This document shows positions 30,845 through 44,100 of a DNA stretch of 64,000 nucleotides, one piece after another (the stretch's first letter is position 1; each line of letters starts with the position of its first letter). This DNA comes from Crotalaria pallida (lineage: Eukaryota > Streptophyta > Magnoliopsida > Fabales > Fabaceae), in contig CM075656.1 in the NCBI GenBank assembly GCA_037953625.1, positions 85,083,001 to 85,147,000 of the forward strand, written 5' to 3'. Both the position numbers and the translations under genes were made by a program. The notes under the pieces are model-generated. The model saw nothing but the letters and a program-made list of their open reading frames with translations, ran no database searches and was not told the DNA's origin.

Positions 30845-32100
30845 TAGAAAGATTCATGTACCTAATGCCTTAAGGTTTTAGGTCAAGACATGGTGTCATA
30901 CTACTTATATTGTTGTTCACTTAACCTCATTAATTCACACTCTCCGTAATTAAACAAGGACTTGGATCAAAGGGCCTCTCAAGTGATTTCTCTAATCTTC
31001 TTCAATCAAATAAGATAAAAAATTGTTGATTGAAAAGAGAAAAATTATATATGCATTTGCCAGGATCAACCCAAATGCTCATATATATTCTCACTTCCCG
31101 TAACTTTATCAAATGAACATATTTAACGTGCATCACACAACTCATCAAATAATGACATAATAGGTAGGATATAAAATTATATGCAAATTAATAAATCACT
31201 CACTTGATTTGTAATACATTTTTATGTCTTAATGATGAAGTCGACGATGATGGTGGGGTATCATCGACAAGCGCTAAGGATTTGGAGATTATGGTGTGCA
31301 TTATAGTGTTTGGTGACAATAATGATAGAAATAGATGTTAGCTAGAGGTGATAACAACCATAGTGCATGTGGGAATATTCACGAATGTTATATTAAAGCT
31401 ACAGCTGAGAGTGAGCAATCTGAGAAGCTTGGATCGCTAGCTACTACACTTGATTGTAGGAATTGTAGTTAGAAATCTTTCCGTTATCTTAGACTACAAG
31501 TCCACCTTAGAAAAGTTTACTTGAATGTTCAAAGAAAATTGTTGATTAGCTAAAACCTTGTGGATGAGAGATTCTTCAAACAGATTGAGTGTATATAATT
31601 TGTTTCAACTACTAAGCTATAAGCCTATGATATAAAACTAATTACACTAAAAAGGTCAAATTTGTTATTAATTAGAATTAGATCAGCTAAAATTCATGGG
31701 AAATCATAGGTACCAGTTTCTGCTTCTGGAGTGTAAGATCCGAAAAAAGTAGCCATGTTATGTTCTGAAGTTTAATCTTTTTCAACAGTGCTTTTACATA
31801 TTTACATTCACTCTGAATAAAATAGTTTGTAATTCACATCTTTCTCAAATAATGAACCATAGTAATATAGTATATGCAGTTCTTATATTTACAATTTGGA
31901 CTACCTTTTAAGTTAAAAACATTAGCAGCCCAGCCAAATCATAAACATCTATGTTGCACTCTATATATATGAAAAGCTTCTTCCTTCTAGTTTTCTAACT
32001 AACAATCATTTTCATTTGCACTCAAGGTTTTAAAATCTTAAACTATTACTAATTTGAGGGACCTATCCCCTGCGCTGCAAGTCACATTCACACATAGTTG
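30845..32100. other. No gene seen
   Basis: AT-rich DNA downstream of the first USP-type gene. The part adjoining 32101 (about 31980-32100) should hold that gene's 3' untranslated region. Confidence 0.4.
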
Positions 32101-34192
32101 TTATTTAAACTTGGGCCTAAAAGCTAAACAAATACATGAAACCGAATTATTATGCTGATCTTCTTCTTTCTGTTGCTTTGAAGTATCATTAGCAACGGCG
32201 GCACGAGGAGAGGGAGACTGTGTTATCTGTTCACTGACTTCCTTTCCTTCACATACAATGCTTACCTTGCAAATTTCAGGTGCATTCTGAAGTACCTGAT
32301 CAGCTATGCCATTCCCTTTCCTTGATCTTAATTTTCTGTGCATCCAAAATATATGCAACCATGTAAGTTGAAGGGATATTTTATTTGCCCCTCAAATTGT
32401 TACACCATTTATAGATTTTTTTTGTTTGTCATGGAAAAATAACATGATATTTGCACACCATTCAACACTACTTTCCTTTGCATAATAAACAAAGTGATAT
32501 AATGTAACTATGTGGTATGCAAATAATAAATATACAGGAAAAAAAAGGCAGAGAAAGTGTTCTGAAATGTACATTTTTTTTCTTATTTTATTATTCAAAA
32601 TGAAAGTGGTATAAGAATGATGTAACAAAATTTCAAAATGCTTATAAGGATCATCAGAGTCATTATCCCTAAAAAAGAAACTACAGAGTAAGAAATTAAG
32701 AATGATATAACAAATATAATGTGCAAATATCAAAATGCTTTTATAGATTAGTAAGACATTGAACCTTAATTGAGATTTGTTTGCTCCGAGCACTAGTTTT
32801 CTTATTTGAAGAATAGGAATAAGGTCTAGAATAGCTTTAGCAACCAAGTCACTCTCAATCAAGATGGTGTCCACCTTAACCTGTTACATAATTTTTTGGC
32901 TACTTTATTTCCTGGTTTTGTGTAATGTTGGAAATAAGCTTCAATTCCATTTTAGTTATAGAATCATTACCTTTAAGGCAGAGCATGATTGAATGAACTT
33001 TTGAAGAAGCTCTCTCCTCTTACCTCTTTCTTGGGCCATATAGTTCTCCACCTGCTCAGCACTGACTTGGCTCTTTGGAACCATTCCAACTCCCACTGCC
33101 ATAATCACACAAAACATTACAGAATACATATGGAGGATGAGGGTTATTGGTTAATTAGATTAGAAATTGCATTTGAAAAACAATTTGGTAAAATTAGCAT
33201 TTTCATTTAGAAATGAAATCACTAAGCTGAAAAGTTCTACATCTTGGTTTTGACTTTAGGTCCTTGAAAAATTCAATTTTTTGTTACTTTAATCATTGTA
33301 CTATGTTTGGCCCCATCTTTGTCCATTTCTAGAATCAGTCATTTGTTGACTTTTGGATCATTTTATTAATCAAATTGATCCCAGGGTTATATTGAAGAAA
33401 TCCAAATGCTCAAGGACAAAAAAAAAAAAGAAAAAAACTAAAGGAATAAACTTGGTAATAGATCAAACCTTTTTTTTCCAATCAAACTTTCAATTATTTT
33501 CTATGTCCTATTCCCAAAGTATTTAGATTAACGACACAATTAGGATCATACAGTGTATCCCATTCAAAAAAAAAAAAAAAATAGGGATCATACAGTGTAT
33601 TTTTCTGGTCTTAAAATAACTTGGTTATTAAGATCTCAACCTCATAGTCGCAGGTAGGCCACCAGGGTGTGAACAAGTTGCACCCACCAACCATTGAAAT
33701 AATCATAAGAGCAATTTTTTAAAGAGTAAACTTGAGAGTAATTAAGCAAGAAAAGAAAGAATAAAATTTTATGATTAAAAAAAATGAAAAAAGAGTGAAC
33801 ATAATTAACTTACATGGACTTGGAATGTGTTTGATATCAGGGAATACATGTATAAGATACACCATAGTAGATGGAGTAATGACCAAGTTCTTGAGTGTCC
33901 AAGACAAGGCTTCCATGCTTGTCTCACTCTTACCAACTGCTACATAAACAGTGTCTTCACCTGCTTCATTTCCTTCACTAATAGTTGACATAGGACCATG
34001 ATCATGTTGGTGAGTCTTATTATCAAAGTATAGCTCTGAAGAGTTCTCTAATTCTTCTATCTCACTCACACTGCTGCTACCATAATTGTTAAACATTTGG
34101 TTGCTGTTGTTGTTGTTGTTGTTCATGGACACAACACCTTCATCTGAACGGTGCAACCACTGCAAGGTCTCACTTATTGTTGTTACAGACAT
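32101..34192 (-). CDS. Universal stress protein (UspA-fold) gene, four exons, 284 aa
   Basis: Exons on the minus strand: 34192-33814, 33095-32971, 32880-32765, 32335-32101. All junctions are GT-AG and the phases agree (1, 0, 2), giving 284 residues. The first 80 residues are a low-complexity leader with an Asn run (23-29) and acidic stretches. Then comes the USP beta1 strand VYVAVGKSETSMEALSWTL (82-100), VYLIHVFPDIKHIPSPLGVG, an amphipathic helix AEQVENYMAQERGKRRELLQ, VKVDTILIESDLVAKAILDL, IRKLVLGANKSQLRK and a basic GNGIADQVLQNAPEICKVSI. This is the family of stand-alone USP proteins related to the N-terminal domain of plant U-box/kinase proteins. The canonical ATP-binding G-x2-G-x9-G-S/T is not preserved, so nucleotide binding is uncertain. 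The C-terminus ends in a Cys-containing tail (CICLAFRPKFK). Confidence 0.85.
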
Positions 34193-34583
34193 ATTACTAT
34201 TTTTATTGTATAGTTTTAATGAAGGGTAACAATATTTGGTAGTATAGAGGAGAAGGGAGTTATTATTATAGGGAGGTAGGTGTTGAAGGGGTAATGGAAT
34301 GGAAAGAAAAACTGAGTTGTTTATTTATTATAGGAAGCTAAGAATGGGAGAGAGAGAGGGTGAGAGTGAGGGACTCTATGAGTTTGTGTTGAATTCTAAG
34401 GTGTATGTGTACTACTTGTTGTGCTGTAGTGGAAAGACTTAAAGGGGACAAATTTGAGGATGGGAAAAGCCATGTGGAGGGAGAAGCAGGAAATTTCAGA
34501 GGTTGAACATGACCTTTGACTTTTATTTTTGGTCGAGGGGAATATATAGGACCAGACGTGCTATGAAAGATAAGGTATTCTTA
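34193..34583. promoter_or_regulatory. 5' leader and promoter region of the minus-strand USP gene
   Basis: Upstream of the ATG at 34192, with purine-rich GA stretches (agagagagggtgagagtgag, about 34350-34370) on the plus strand, that is a CT-rich leader on the gene strand. No clean TATA box was identified. Confidence 0.35.
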
Positions 34584-34591
34584 TTTATTTT

Positions 34592-35154
34592 GAGTTTTTC
34601 ATTTTTGTACTCACCAATTGCTCTTTCGCTCAAACTGACGGAAATAAGTGGACAATTTTTTTTCTTGAAACAAAGCGGAAACAAAATAAACGAATTTGGC
34701 CCCCATTTACCGATTTTACGGAGGCGGAGGATGATTTCTGATTTTCAAAAGGAGGAAACTATTTTATTTTTCTACCGATTTGTATCAGGCGGAAGAATTA
34801 CCGACTATTTAAAAGCGGAAATACTTTCGTTTTTTAAGGAGCGGAACAAATAAAATGTTGAAATCCCAGAAATACCCCTATGTGAACCCTCCACCCCCTT
34901 TTGTACGTGAATGAAGGGAGGGACAATTTTGGTATTATAACAAATTTTTAATGTTTCCGCCTGATGAAAGGCGAAATACTTTATTTTATTTACGATTTTG
35001 GAAAGACGTAATATAATACGACTTGTATAAGGCAAAAATTGTTTTATTTTGTTTCCGCCTTGTTTCAGGCGGAAAAAATCTTTCGACTTATTACAGGGGG
35101 TAAATAACAAATGGGGGACAAAAAGTAATGCGTGGGGGTCAAAAAGAAAAACTC
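34592..35154. mobile_element. Hairpin-string element (563 bp) between the two USP genes
   Basis: The ends are inverted (gagtttttcatttttg on the left, caaaaagaaaaactc on the right). They directly abut an 8-bp repeat TTTATTTT (34584-34591 and 35155-35162). The duplication is AT-rich, so its weight is modest. Both arms hold repeated short words around ggcggaa / ttccgcc, with self-complementary units such as tccgccttgtttcaggcgga (about 35062-35081) and ttccgcctgatgaaaggcga (about 34954). The middle has catacccctatgtgaaccc-like sequence. There is no coding capacity. It sits in the shared upstream region of two divergent genes. Confidence 0.55.
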
Positions 35155-35162
35155 TTTATTTT

Positions 35163-35976
35163 TGGGTAATAAATTGGAAATAATTATGCTTGAGTTGAGT
35201 AAAATTATTATGAATAGTAAACTTATCTGTAACAAGTATATTTAACGTAATTACATTTTCAGGATTTGAGCTTAGAATTTTGATTAAGTTAAAATAATTT
35301 CTCCTCAATTAATATACACGATTATATATTTTATTTGAATATTAGATTTAAATATTTTACTGATATTTCTATATTGATGTTTAAACTGAAATATTTTTTT
35401 TCCTAAAATTTTGTTTATATCTAACATTTGTCCCTTAATTTTTTTCACTTTGTTGGATAATTTAGGTCTTTAAACTTTTACGGTTAACCAAAAAAGGTCG
35501 AGCATAAAAATCTCGTGGAAAAAAAAGGTGGATGAAATCGATGTAGTCTATTGAATTTATTATTATTTTTATACTAAATCGATCTCCATTGAAAAATGCA
35601 TTTTTAGATTAAAAAATATATTTTTAATTTTTTTTCAAGAGATAATGACAATAGTGTTTATGTAATTAACAAATTTTGTATATTTCTTTTCTTAGCCACG
35701 AATATATGTTATCAATTTATAATAACTTAATGAATATGCACTGAAATAAATAACCTTAAAATATAATCTTTGACATGCTAATAAGTTAGACTCTAACTAT
35801 GAGTTTGAAACGCGGTTCAAGCATGTTTATGTTATAGCTAAGCTCGGCTCAACCAATTCCAATCCCATCCCTGCTTGCTTGCTTATACTTTAAAAAAAAA
35901 ATTAAAAAAAAAAACCATTATTCTCTTGGTCTTTTGCTAGTTCTTTCCTTTTTATCACTTTCTTTTTATTTTTTTA

Positions 35977-36034
<58 letters not shown>

Positions 36035-36388
36035 TTGCGCATGTGGTATGTGAGCTTCACTTTTTGTGGTCCAACTAATCCACTCCGACCCCGTGGAGCT
36101 GAGTGACTCTATGGTAGAGGAGTCTTGGAGTTTTTTAATTTATATATTCTCTTCATACGCTTTCTTTAATTTTAAAAAAATAAAATTTTGTCCGTACCCT
36201 CTTGTACTTGTTCACACATAAGAGTCTATTCTCTTTATTAAGCATTACTAATCTCAAGTTGTTGAAGTTTCGTCTCAACTACGCTTACATGATTAACCTA
36301 GTCAATTCTTTTTAGTTTTTTCTCCTATCACTACTTCTTTATTAACCCATAGAACAAACCATGTTAATGTGAACTTGTACTATACAAC
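35163..36388. other. Upstream region of the plus-strand USP gene
   Basis: AT-rich DNA with a long (AT)n tract at 35979-36032. The 5' leader of the downstream gene is presumably in the last few hundred bases. A conserved TATA box could not be singled out from the AT background. Confidence 0.4.
35979..36032. repeat. (AT)n microsatellite
   Basis: About 27 uninterrupted AT units upstream of the plus-strand USP gene. Confidence 0.95.
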
Positions 36389-37406
36389 ATGGCAACAACA
36401 TTAGAGGATAGGGGGCGTGAGTGCTTGCAACATGATTTCAGGAGAAATCAAGTGTTTGATATAAGAGATGAAGATTCAGAAGAGTTGTTTGAGATCAATC
36501 TTAAGGACCCTTTGGATGCAATAATAATAGAAGACTATGAGAGCAGTGTGTTCTCTGTTGATATTCACAGCCATGATGATGAGGAGAAAGATATTGTTTA
36601 TGTGGCTGTGGGCCACGATGGAGAATCAAGCATGGAGGCACTTTTATGGGCTTTGGAACATGCTGTGACACCCTCCTCCACCACTCTCTATCTCATACAC
36701 GTTTTCCCTGAATTCAGGCTCATTCCATGCCCTTGTAAGTCATCTCATGTTCTTGTTTTATACTCAATTTTGTCTTGGGACAAAGCTTATGTAAAATTCT
36801 TTATATATTTGTGGTATTTTTCTTTAATAAATGGCATATGTATTATATATCAATAAAAACATAACATGTGGATAACATGTGTATTATGAAGGTTATATAC
36901 ATGTTACATTGTTACTTATATTTTATCGGATAAAAGTTCCACAAGGAGTATTTAAGTTTTGTCCCTTGATCTTTCTCTTTCTCAATTTTTACGTTAGAGG
37001 ATCATATCTCGGGAAAGTCTAACATACTCCTGGCATGTATGTTTTATTTTATTAATTTTTTATGTTCACAATATTTTTTTTAATACAGATTTTTAATGCA
37101 GATTTATTAAAATATGTCAGTTTTCAATGCAAATTTACTCAATATAACTGTTTTGCTTGTATCAGATAACAAATAATAAAAAAAATTAAAATTCAAATAA
37201 CAAAAACATGCACATAAAAAGAATAAAAAAAATCCAAAGTATATTTTTTTTAATCTATTAGATTTATAAAAAATTAAAAAAATATATATAAAAAAATCGA
37301 AGCACAAAAACCGGTGCATGATAGAAGCACCATCATATCTCAGTCTCACTTTATCTCACTCATGTGTTGAGGCCAGGTGTGAATATTAGTAAAAACATAA
37401 ATTAAT

Positions 37407-37463
<57 letters not shown>

Positions 37464-38536
37464 TCTTTTAACTATTCTCACACAGTGTAAAACATCAAAT
37501 TTAGTCCCCGGTTTTAGACGAGTTATTAGTTAGTCCCTAAACCAGTATAAGTCGCCCTAAAACGAGTGACATAAGAGTTATATTGGTTTATCAAACTAAA
37601 TTTCTTCCAACTTAAATTGTTTAATAAGGCTTGTTGGTGCAAGTCAAGGGGTCAATGACATGGTCGGTACTTGTTAATTGTTATTTTCATTAATAAAGAA
37701 AGTACTAAAGTCAACGGGTGAACAAAATGGTTGTTTCAATGTAATTGATATAGCCACTAATTTAGCCGAGTTTATGTGCTTGGTTGAAATTTTTTTTCTT
37801 AATGTTTAATGGCAGTTGGAAAAATTCCAAGGAGTCATGTAAATCCAGAGTATGTTAACATTTACTTGAACCAAGAGAAAGGAAAAAGGAAAGTGCTGCT
37901 TCAAAAGTTCCTAGACTTGTGCATGGACTCAAAGGTAATGAAATCACAACTTGGAAAAAGTTACATATATCAAATAAGTTTAATCAGACATGGATTTTTT
38001 AAGTATTGATTGAAGATTATATAGTACTAATAACAAATCATTTCTATAACATATATACAGGTTAAGGTGGAGATGATTTTTGTTGAGGGTGACAACGTTT
38101 CCAAGGCCATAGTGGACCTTATTAAGAATCTTAGTATAAGAAAATTGGTGATTGGAACTACCAAAGCTAACTTACGGTACCATGACTTGCAATATCTGAA
38201 ATTAAATTAAATTTAATTTACAACAATATAGTATTTTAATTTCTAATCTTTTAATTTGGTTATTTTGTCATTTGGATGAGTAGCAAATCCGTGTCTAGAA
38301 GGAGAAATGACATAGCAGATAAGGTACTCAAGCATGCACCAGAAATATGTGATGTTAAAATCATATGTGAAGGAGTGGAAGTGATTGATAAGATGATGGG
38401 GTTCACTACTTCATCACACTACTCCAGTGACAGTAGCAGTAGTTCCAGAGTATCACAAAAAGATGAATCCCATGCTTTTGTTCCTCTTATGCGTTTTATG
38501 CCAATTCCTATATGGCTATTTAGCCCCAGGTTTTAA
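36389..38536 (+). CDS. Universal stress protein (UspA-fold) gene, four exons, 278 aa
   Basis: Exons: 36389-36734, 37816-37934, 38061-38176, 38281-38536, with phases 1, 0, 2 identical to the gene at 32101-34192. The two are clearly paralogues in inverted, head-to-head arrangement. The protein has an acidic leader of about 68 residues (DIRDEDSEELFEINLKD), then IVYVAVGHDGESSMEALLWA, LYLIHVFPEFRLIPCPFGKI, EYVNIYLNQEKGKRKVLLQK, VKVEMIFVEGDNVSKAIVDL, IRKLVIGTTKANLR, and RRRNDIADKVLKHAPEICDV. It ends in a Ser-rich and then hydrophobic tail (FVPLMRFMPIPIWLFSPRF). The first intron (36735-37815) is long and holds an (AT)n tract. The last acceptor (gatgag|T) is weak but is forced by phase and homology. 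The start ATG is the first in frame. Function: stress-related UspA-fold protein. The ligand is unknown. Confidence 0.85.
37411..37459. repeat. (TA)n microsatellite in USP gene intron 1
   Basis: About 24 TA units within the first intron. Confidence 0.95.
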
Positions 38537-41121
38537 TCAACATCATAATTTTGTATAATAACAAGTCTTTTCTTTTTTTTTTTTTTGGAAAACAAATTAG
38601 ACTTGGACTGAGAATATTCGAATATGCTACTAACTATATATTATCCAGTGAATTCTTTATTTTTTTATTTAGGAAATATTATTCTCTGTACTTAATCAAA
38701 TCGTCATGGCATGCACATTATTTCTTTAGAGCTGAAATAGTCATTAGATGAAGTCTTTATGAGAGTGACAATTCTAGTAGCTTAACCCAACATTTATTTA
38801 AAGTTTGTCCGGGATCCCAGTTCACACTCAACAGTCAACACGACCAACCAATGTATTTTTTAAAATATGTATTGTATACCAATCTTGTTTTTTTATTTTT
38901 TATTTTTTTTATAAGCTGTATATCAATCTTGTTACTAAGATATACTAGTAAATTTTAAACACTTAAATAAACCAAAAGCACCAACTTGTCTAAATGTTGT
39001 TTAAATTAGAATTTTACTTCCAAATGAAATTCACGAACCTTTAGGCTATATTTTGGAGTTTCAAAAATAAAAGGAATTTACCCGTAATCGATAAAATTTG
39101 TCACTCCACTTTTTTGGTTTTGATGAGAAGAGAAAATTATTCATATCGTTCCCTCTTGACCCCCAATTTTGAGGGGCAAAAATTGTTGGCCCACGATCAC
39201 CATCCCAACTCATTCTTTTAAATAAACTAACATACTAAAGTTTTATCATTCCTTTTAGTATCCCTCCTTTACCATCCTTCTAAACCATATCCATTAACAA
39301 GCTACTTAAAAATTATGCTCCCTTTATATGGATGGCCAAGACTAGCACCTTTCATCTTTTATAATCAAATCATGCTAGTTAATAGTTATAGCAACGAGGT
39401 TTGACTTAGATGGTGTAAAGGGATGATATGAGATCTTCATGAGAGAGTTTGGGTGTTAATAACTCCCAATTTGATTCTTAGCATTTTGCTGGATAAGAAA
39501 CCCTACACCTCTTAATCGAGAATAATCTTAGAAACCCCCACTAATAGTGGTGAACCCTTAGAGATATAAAAAAAATCATGCCGACTATACCCGAGATATA
39601 AATCCAAATATGTGCATGTATAGATGACATTGTTTTTAATGCCTTGTTATCTTAAAATCAAATTTTTGTGGGGCGATCCGGCCATATGGTAAACCCGAGG
39701 AGCAATCGACTAGGGTCCATGGTGAAGAGGGACCCAAATATGATAGCAACCTCCCCTCCTTTATCATCCTAGGAATTTCTCAAAAATCTATTGGTCTTCC
39801 TTTTTCATCTCTTAGTCATGAGGAATCTCTTGATATTACACTTTTTTTATTGAATTAAAAACATACATTCTCATAATCGTAGTTTGTGTTTTTCAATTCA
39901 ATAAAAAGTTTGTTAAATCTTTTTATTCCTCACGGCCTTGTAATCAAAATGGAGACCATGAAGACTTTTGAAAAATTCCCAGAACGATCAAGAAAGAGAC
40001 ACCTCTGCCTCCGGGGAGGCTGCTATCAAAAGATAAGAAAGAAAATACTAGCTATTTTTTAATTTAATTTTTTTTATTAGGCCAGTTGAAGAAGAAAATA
40101 AAATGCATACCTCACAATTCATAGATACTTTTATTTTTATTCAAATTTTAGCATAAAAATTTAACATAATTATATTTTTTTTATAAATTAAAAAATTTCA
40201 TTTTTATTTCACTCACAATTTTCATGAACCTTCTCCCACTCTCTCTGTGTGGGGATGGGGGGCAATGTCCTAATTAGCATGAACATTTTTTTTGTTTAGA
40301 TAAAGCTGAGGCGTTTACTGTCAAAAATGTGTATAAACGTGTATGTAGGTTGCAGTGCCCTCTTGCATTGCACTAGTCTTTTGAAGAAACTTTTTCTTTC
40401 TTGTGGAAGAGAGGATAAAAAATGCTCTCAACAATACATTACCTTCAACTCTTCCACCATGTGCAACAGTCACTCCTTGTCTCTTAGCATAGGACAGCCC
40501 CACCAATCAAATGCAGCTCGTGCAAACCATAAGATACCAGCTTTTCAGGGTTAATGCTCATGGAAAGATAAATCATAGTGTATTCACCATTTTGCCATGA
40601 TAAGAAGACAAAAACTAACCAGTTTGCATTTTTAGTTTATTTTGTATTTAGATACTCTTTTTTTTTAAAATGAGCATGGCAGTGCCATGCATGTTATGAG
40701 AGAAAGACTATATAGGTAATTGTGTCTTCTAATCAAATGACATGAGGACACGCATGCTCATGTCTTCAAAGAAAATAAAAATATTCATATCTGTTGATTA
40801 TGATGAAGTCTACAGGCACTGTATTTTGCTGGATGCCCATGTGCTTCAGTTTCCAAAATTTCATAACTTAATCCCTAATAGAGAGCATCATTATTACCAC
40901 CATTAGCCAGCTCAAATTTCTAATGCATTGAAAAAATGATCTTGTGTGCCTTTGAGATAGATGACAAAGAAGCCATGCATTTAATTATGACATACAATAA
41001 ATTTGAAAGCCAACAAAAACAAACATACAATTCCTCATCATATCTGTTCCTGAAACATTGAAAAACAGTTCCTTCCCCCACTAAACAGAAACCATTGCAT
41101 TGCAATCAATATTATCTATCA
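38537..41121. other. Intergenic region, no gene seen
   Basis: AT-rich DNA between the USP gene and the kinase gene, which converge here. The first part is the USP gene's 3' region. Around 39640-40060 is less AT-rich DNA with possible old transposon wording (ggagcaatcgactagggtcc), but no domain can be read. The 61- to 75-residue frames at 40321-40554 overlap on both strands and are not convincing. Confidence 0.4.
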
Positions 41122-44100
41122 CTAGAAGAAATCAAACTCCAGATAATTATCAGAACCTTTCTGATTATTAGCTATTGACATATGATTAACAGGTTTTTCA
41201 ACAGCTGATGAGGCTGGGGAAGGTACCTTCTCAAACTCTACAGGCTTCGGGATCTCAGGTGGGGTAGCACAACGGATCAATGCCCAATTCACACCTTCGA
41301 AAAAGGGATGTTGCTTAATCTCAGTAGCACCTCTTTTATATGCCAATCTGTGCTGAGGTTCCTTCACAAGCAAACCCCTTATAAGATCCCTTGCTGCAAA
41401 ACTGACAACAGGTGCTTCTGGAAATCGCAGTGGCTGACCTACAACATTAAACAAAGTTGCTCGGTTCCCAGATCCCTTGAAAGGAGTTTTACCAAACAAC
41501 AGCTCATATAGAAAGATTCCGAATGTCCACCAATCAACCGCACTCCCATGACCTTCACCCTTGATGATCTCAGGTGCCAAGTATTCATGTGTTCCGACAA
41601 ATGACATAGACCGAGCATCGGTAGGCTCAGCAACAAGCTCGGGTAATGGACTAACTTGGTTGCCAATTTCGTTCTTGGGCTTGCGGTCCTTCTTTGATTT
41701 GCTAGAGAAGAGCCGTGGGGAAAAGCATGTAGTAGGAGCAACACAGGATGGCTGGATGCAAGAAGGTGGCTCAATACATGCAGGCTGGACACAATATGTT
41801 GGATTCTTTCTTAAAGGCTCAGAATCCATGGTTGTGCTTTTTACCAGGGTTGGACTAACAGCACAACGGAGGGAAAGGTCAAAGTCGGAGAGCATAATAT
41901 GTCCATCATCCCTAACAAGGACGTTTTCTGGCTTCAGGTCACGGTAGACAATTCCCAGCATGTGGAGGTACTCCAAAGCCAATAGCACCTCTGCCACATA
42001 AAATCTGCAAGTTACGAGTAAATTAGCAGCAGTTATTACCATCAATTAAAATTAACATCGGGGTGAAGTAAGGAAAAATCCCAAAAACAAAAAACTAGAA
42101 AAGAAAACATGACAGGCTTAAGGAGTGTCATATATTTCATCTCCGGCTGGCAGATTTTGTCAGAAATAAAACAGTAAGGAAGAATCCAAGAATGATCCCA
42201 AGTCATCTGCAATGAGTGAATCATCTCATTTACGGAAACAAAACAACTATTCAAGTTTTCCAATATTAATGACAATTAAGGTTTCCACTTAACCTATCTT
42301 TCCACAAACAAGGTTTCCAATATTCTTTTACTTTGTTGAGGTTATGTATTTGTTTGGACCTTTGGAAGAACTGAGGTCGTCGTCAACCTTAACAAATACA
42401 TTTGACAGCTACATTGTTTCGAATACATTATTTGATTCTTACACGACTAATATAAAGCAGCAAGAGGCATGATAAACAGATAAATAGTTAAAGACGCACA
42501 AATGCAAACCCAAAGATAAAAGAAACTCAAATCATGACCTCCACCTGTACTCCTTATGCATGAATGACATGGAAGGATACCAGGCTCAAAAGTCAATGTT
42601 CATTACATATTATATTAAGTGATTAGTTTTAGGTGCCTGCATGACTGTAATCCAAGCATTAGAATTTAGTTCTTTCAAATAAAATGCAGCAATTAAAGCA
42701 GCAAGGCTATAAGGGTGCCTGCAGAACTGTAATACAAGCATCAGAATTCAGTTCTTTCAAATAAAATGCAGAAATTAGAGCAGCAAGGCTATAAGCGTAC
42801 TCAAATAAGGATGACTCCAGTCACTTCACAAAGACTGTCAACATTAGAATACAACGAAAAAATGCCTTGATTGTAATTACAATGTCCTGAATAGACTCAA
42901 CCTAGCTACCTTCCTTGTAGACTATAACAAGCAAGCATTGTATATGAAATTGGGTTCACTTTTCACATGCATAGTAACACATAATCCATGAATCCATGAC
43001 AAGATTATTTTACATTTGGATCTATAATAAAATATAAGCTACATCAGTTCTTAAGAGCAGAAAAAAAATTTCATACAATTTGAAAGCCAGATAAGTAAGT
43101 TCTCAAACATCTATAAATTGATGAGTTCCACCAAGTGATACATGAACATGGCTTCAAATAGGGATATGGGATACACAGGGCACATTGTAACTTATATTTT
43201 TTGTTTAGATATTCTATTTGATCCACGAATCTTTCATGTCTCGGTAGATTTCACAGTTCATGCAAGTATAAAAAGCAATATATGAAACTTTGGGGAAAAA
43301 AATATTGAAGAATCAATTACTTTAACGCGGCAGATAATTAAATTCGAACGGATGTAAATCAAGGGAGGGGCAACTAAAACTTATATAAGCAACGAAAATA
43401 GAATATGCATCACAACCAGCATGAATGAACCAAGGTTGAGTTCTAATTTAAACATACTTCACTGCCTGCTCGGGAAAATGCTTCCCTGGCTGCTTCTGCC
43501 TGAGTGTATGGAGGTCTCCACCAGGGCAGAATTCCATTACCAAGCATGAGAATTTCTCTGTCTCAAAATGTGTATACAAAGTTGGGAGAAAAGGGTGGTC
43601 AAGTGACTGTAGAATTTCTCTTTCTGTCTGAGCACGAAGTAGCTTTTTACGACTTGCTAGGGACCCTTTGTCCATCACCTTCATCGCAAAGTAACATTTA
43701 GTTCCACTCAACTCGGAGAGATATACACTGCCAATATCGCCACAACCCAACCTCTTCAGCAGTCTAAAGTGACCTAATCCCAATGTCCCATCTCTCGTTC
43801 GAACGGCTTGGATAGCTTCCCATCTCAAGTCATTCGCCTTGTGAGGCTTGTTTATGCTGCTACTAAAGCTACTACAAGTACTCTCATCACTCACATCACT
43901 GCTCGTACTTCCTCTGCAAATACTGCTCTTACCACTCTCAACAAAATCAGCTCGGTCACTGATCTTGGCACTTCCGCTCGTCTTTGCAAGACTGCTGGCC
44001 CCATCGCTAACTTTACCAGAAACAGAACTGTTCTTCACGCTACCATATCCCGATGTCTTTTTTTCTTGATCAATAGAGTTGTCCTGTGAGCCTAGGTTCT

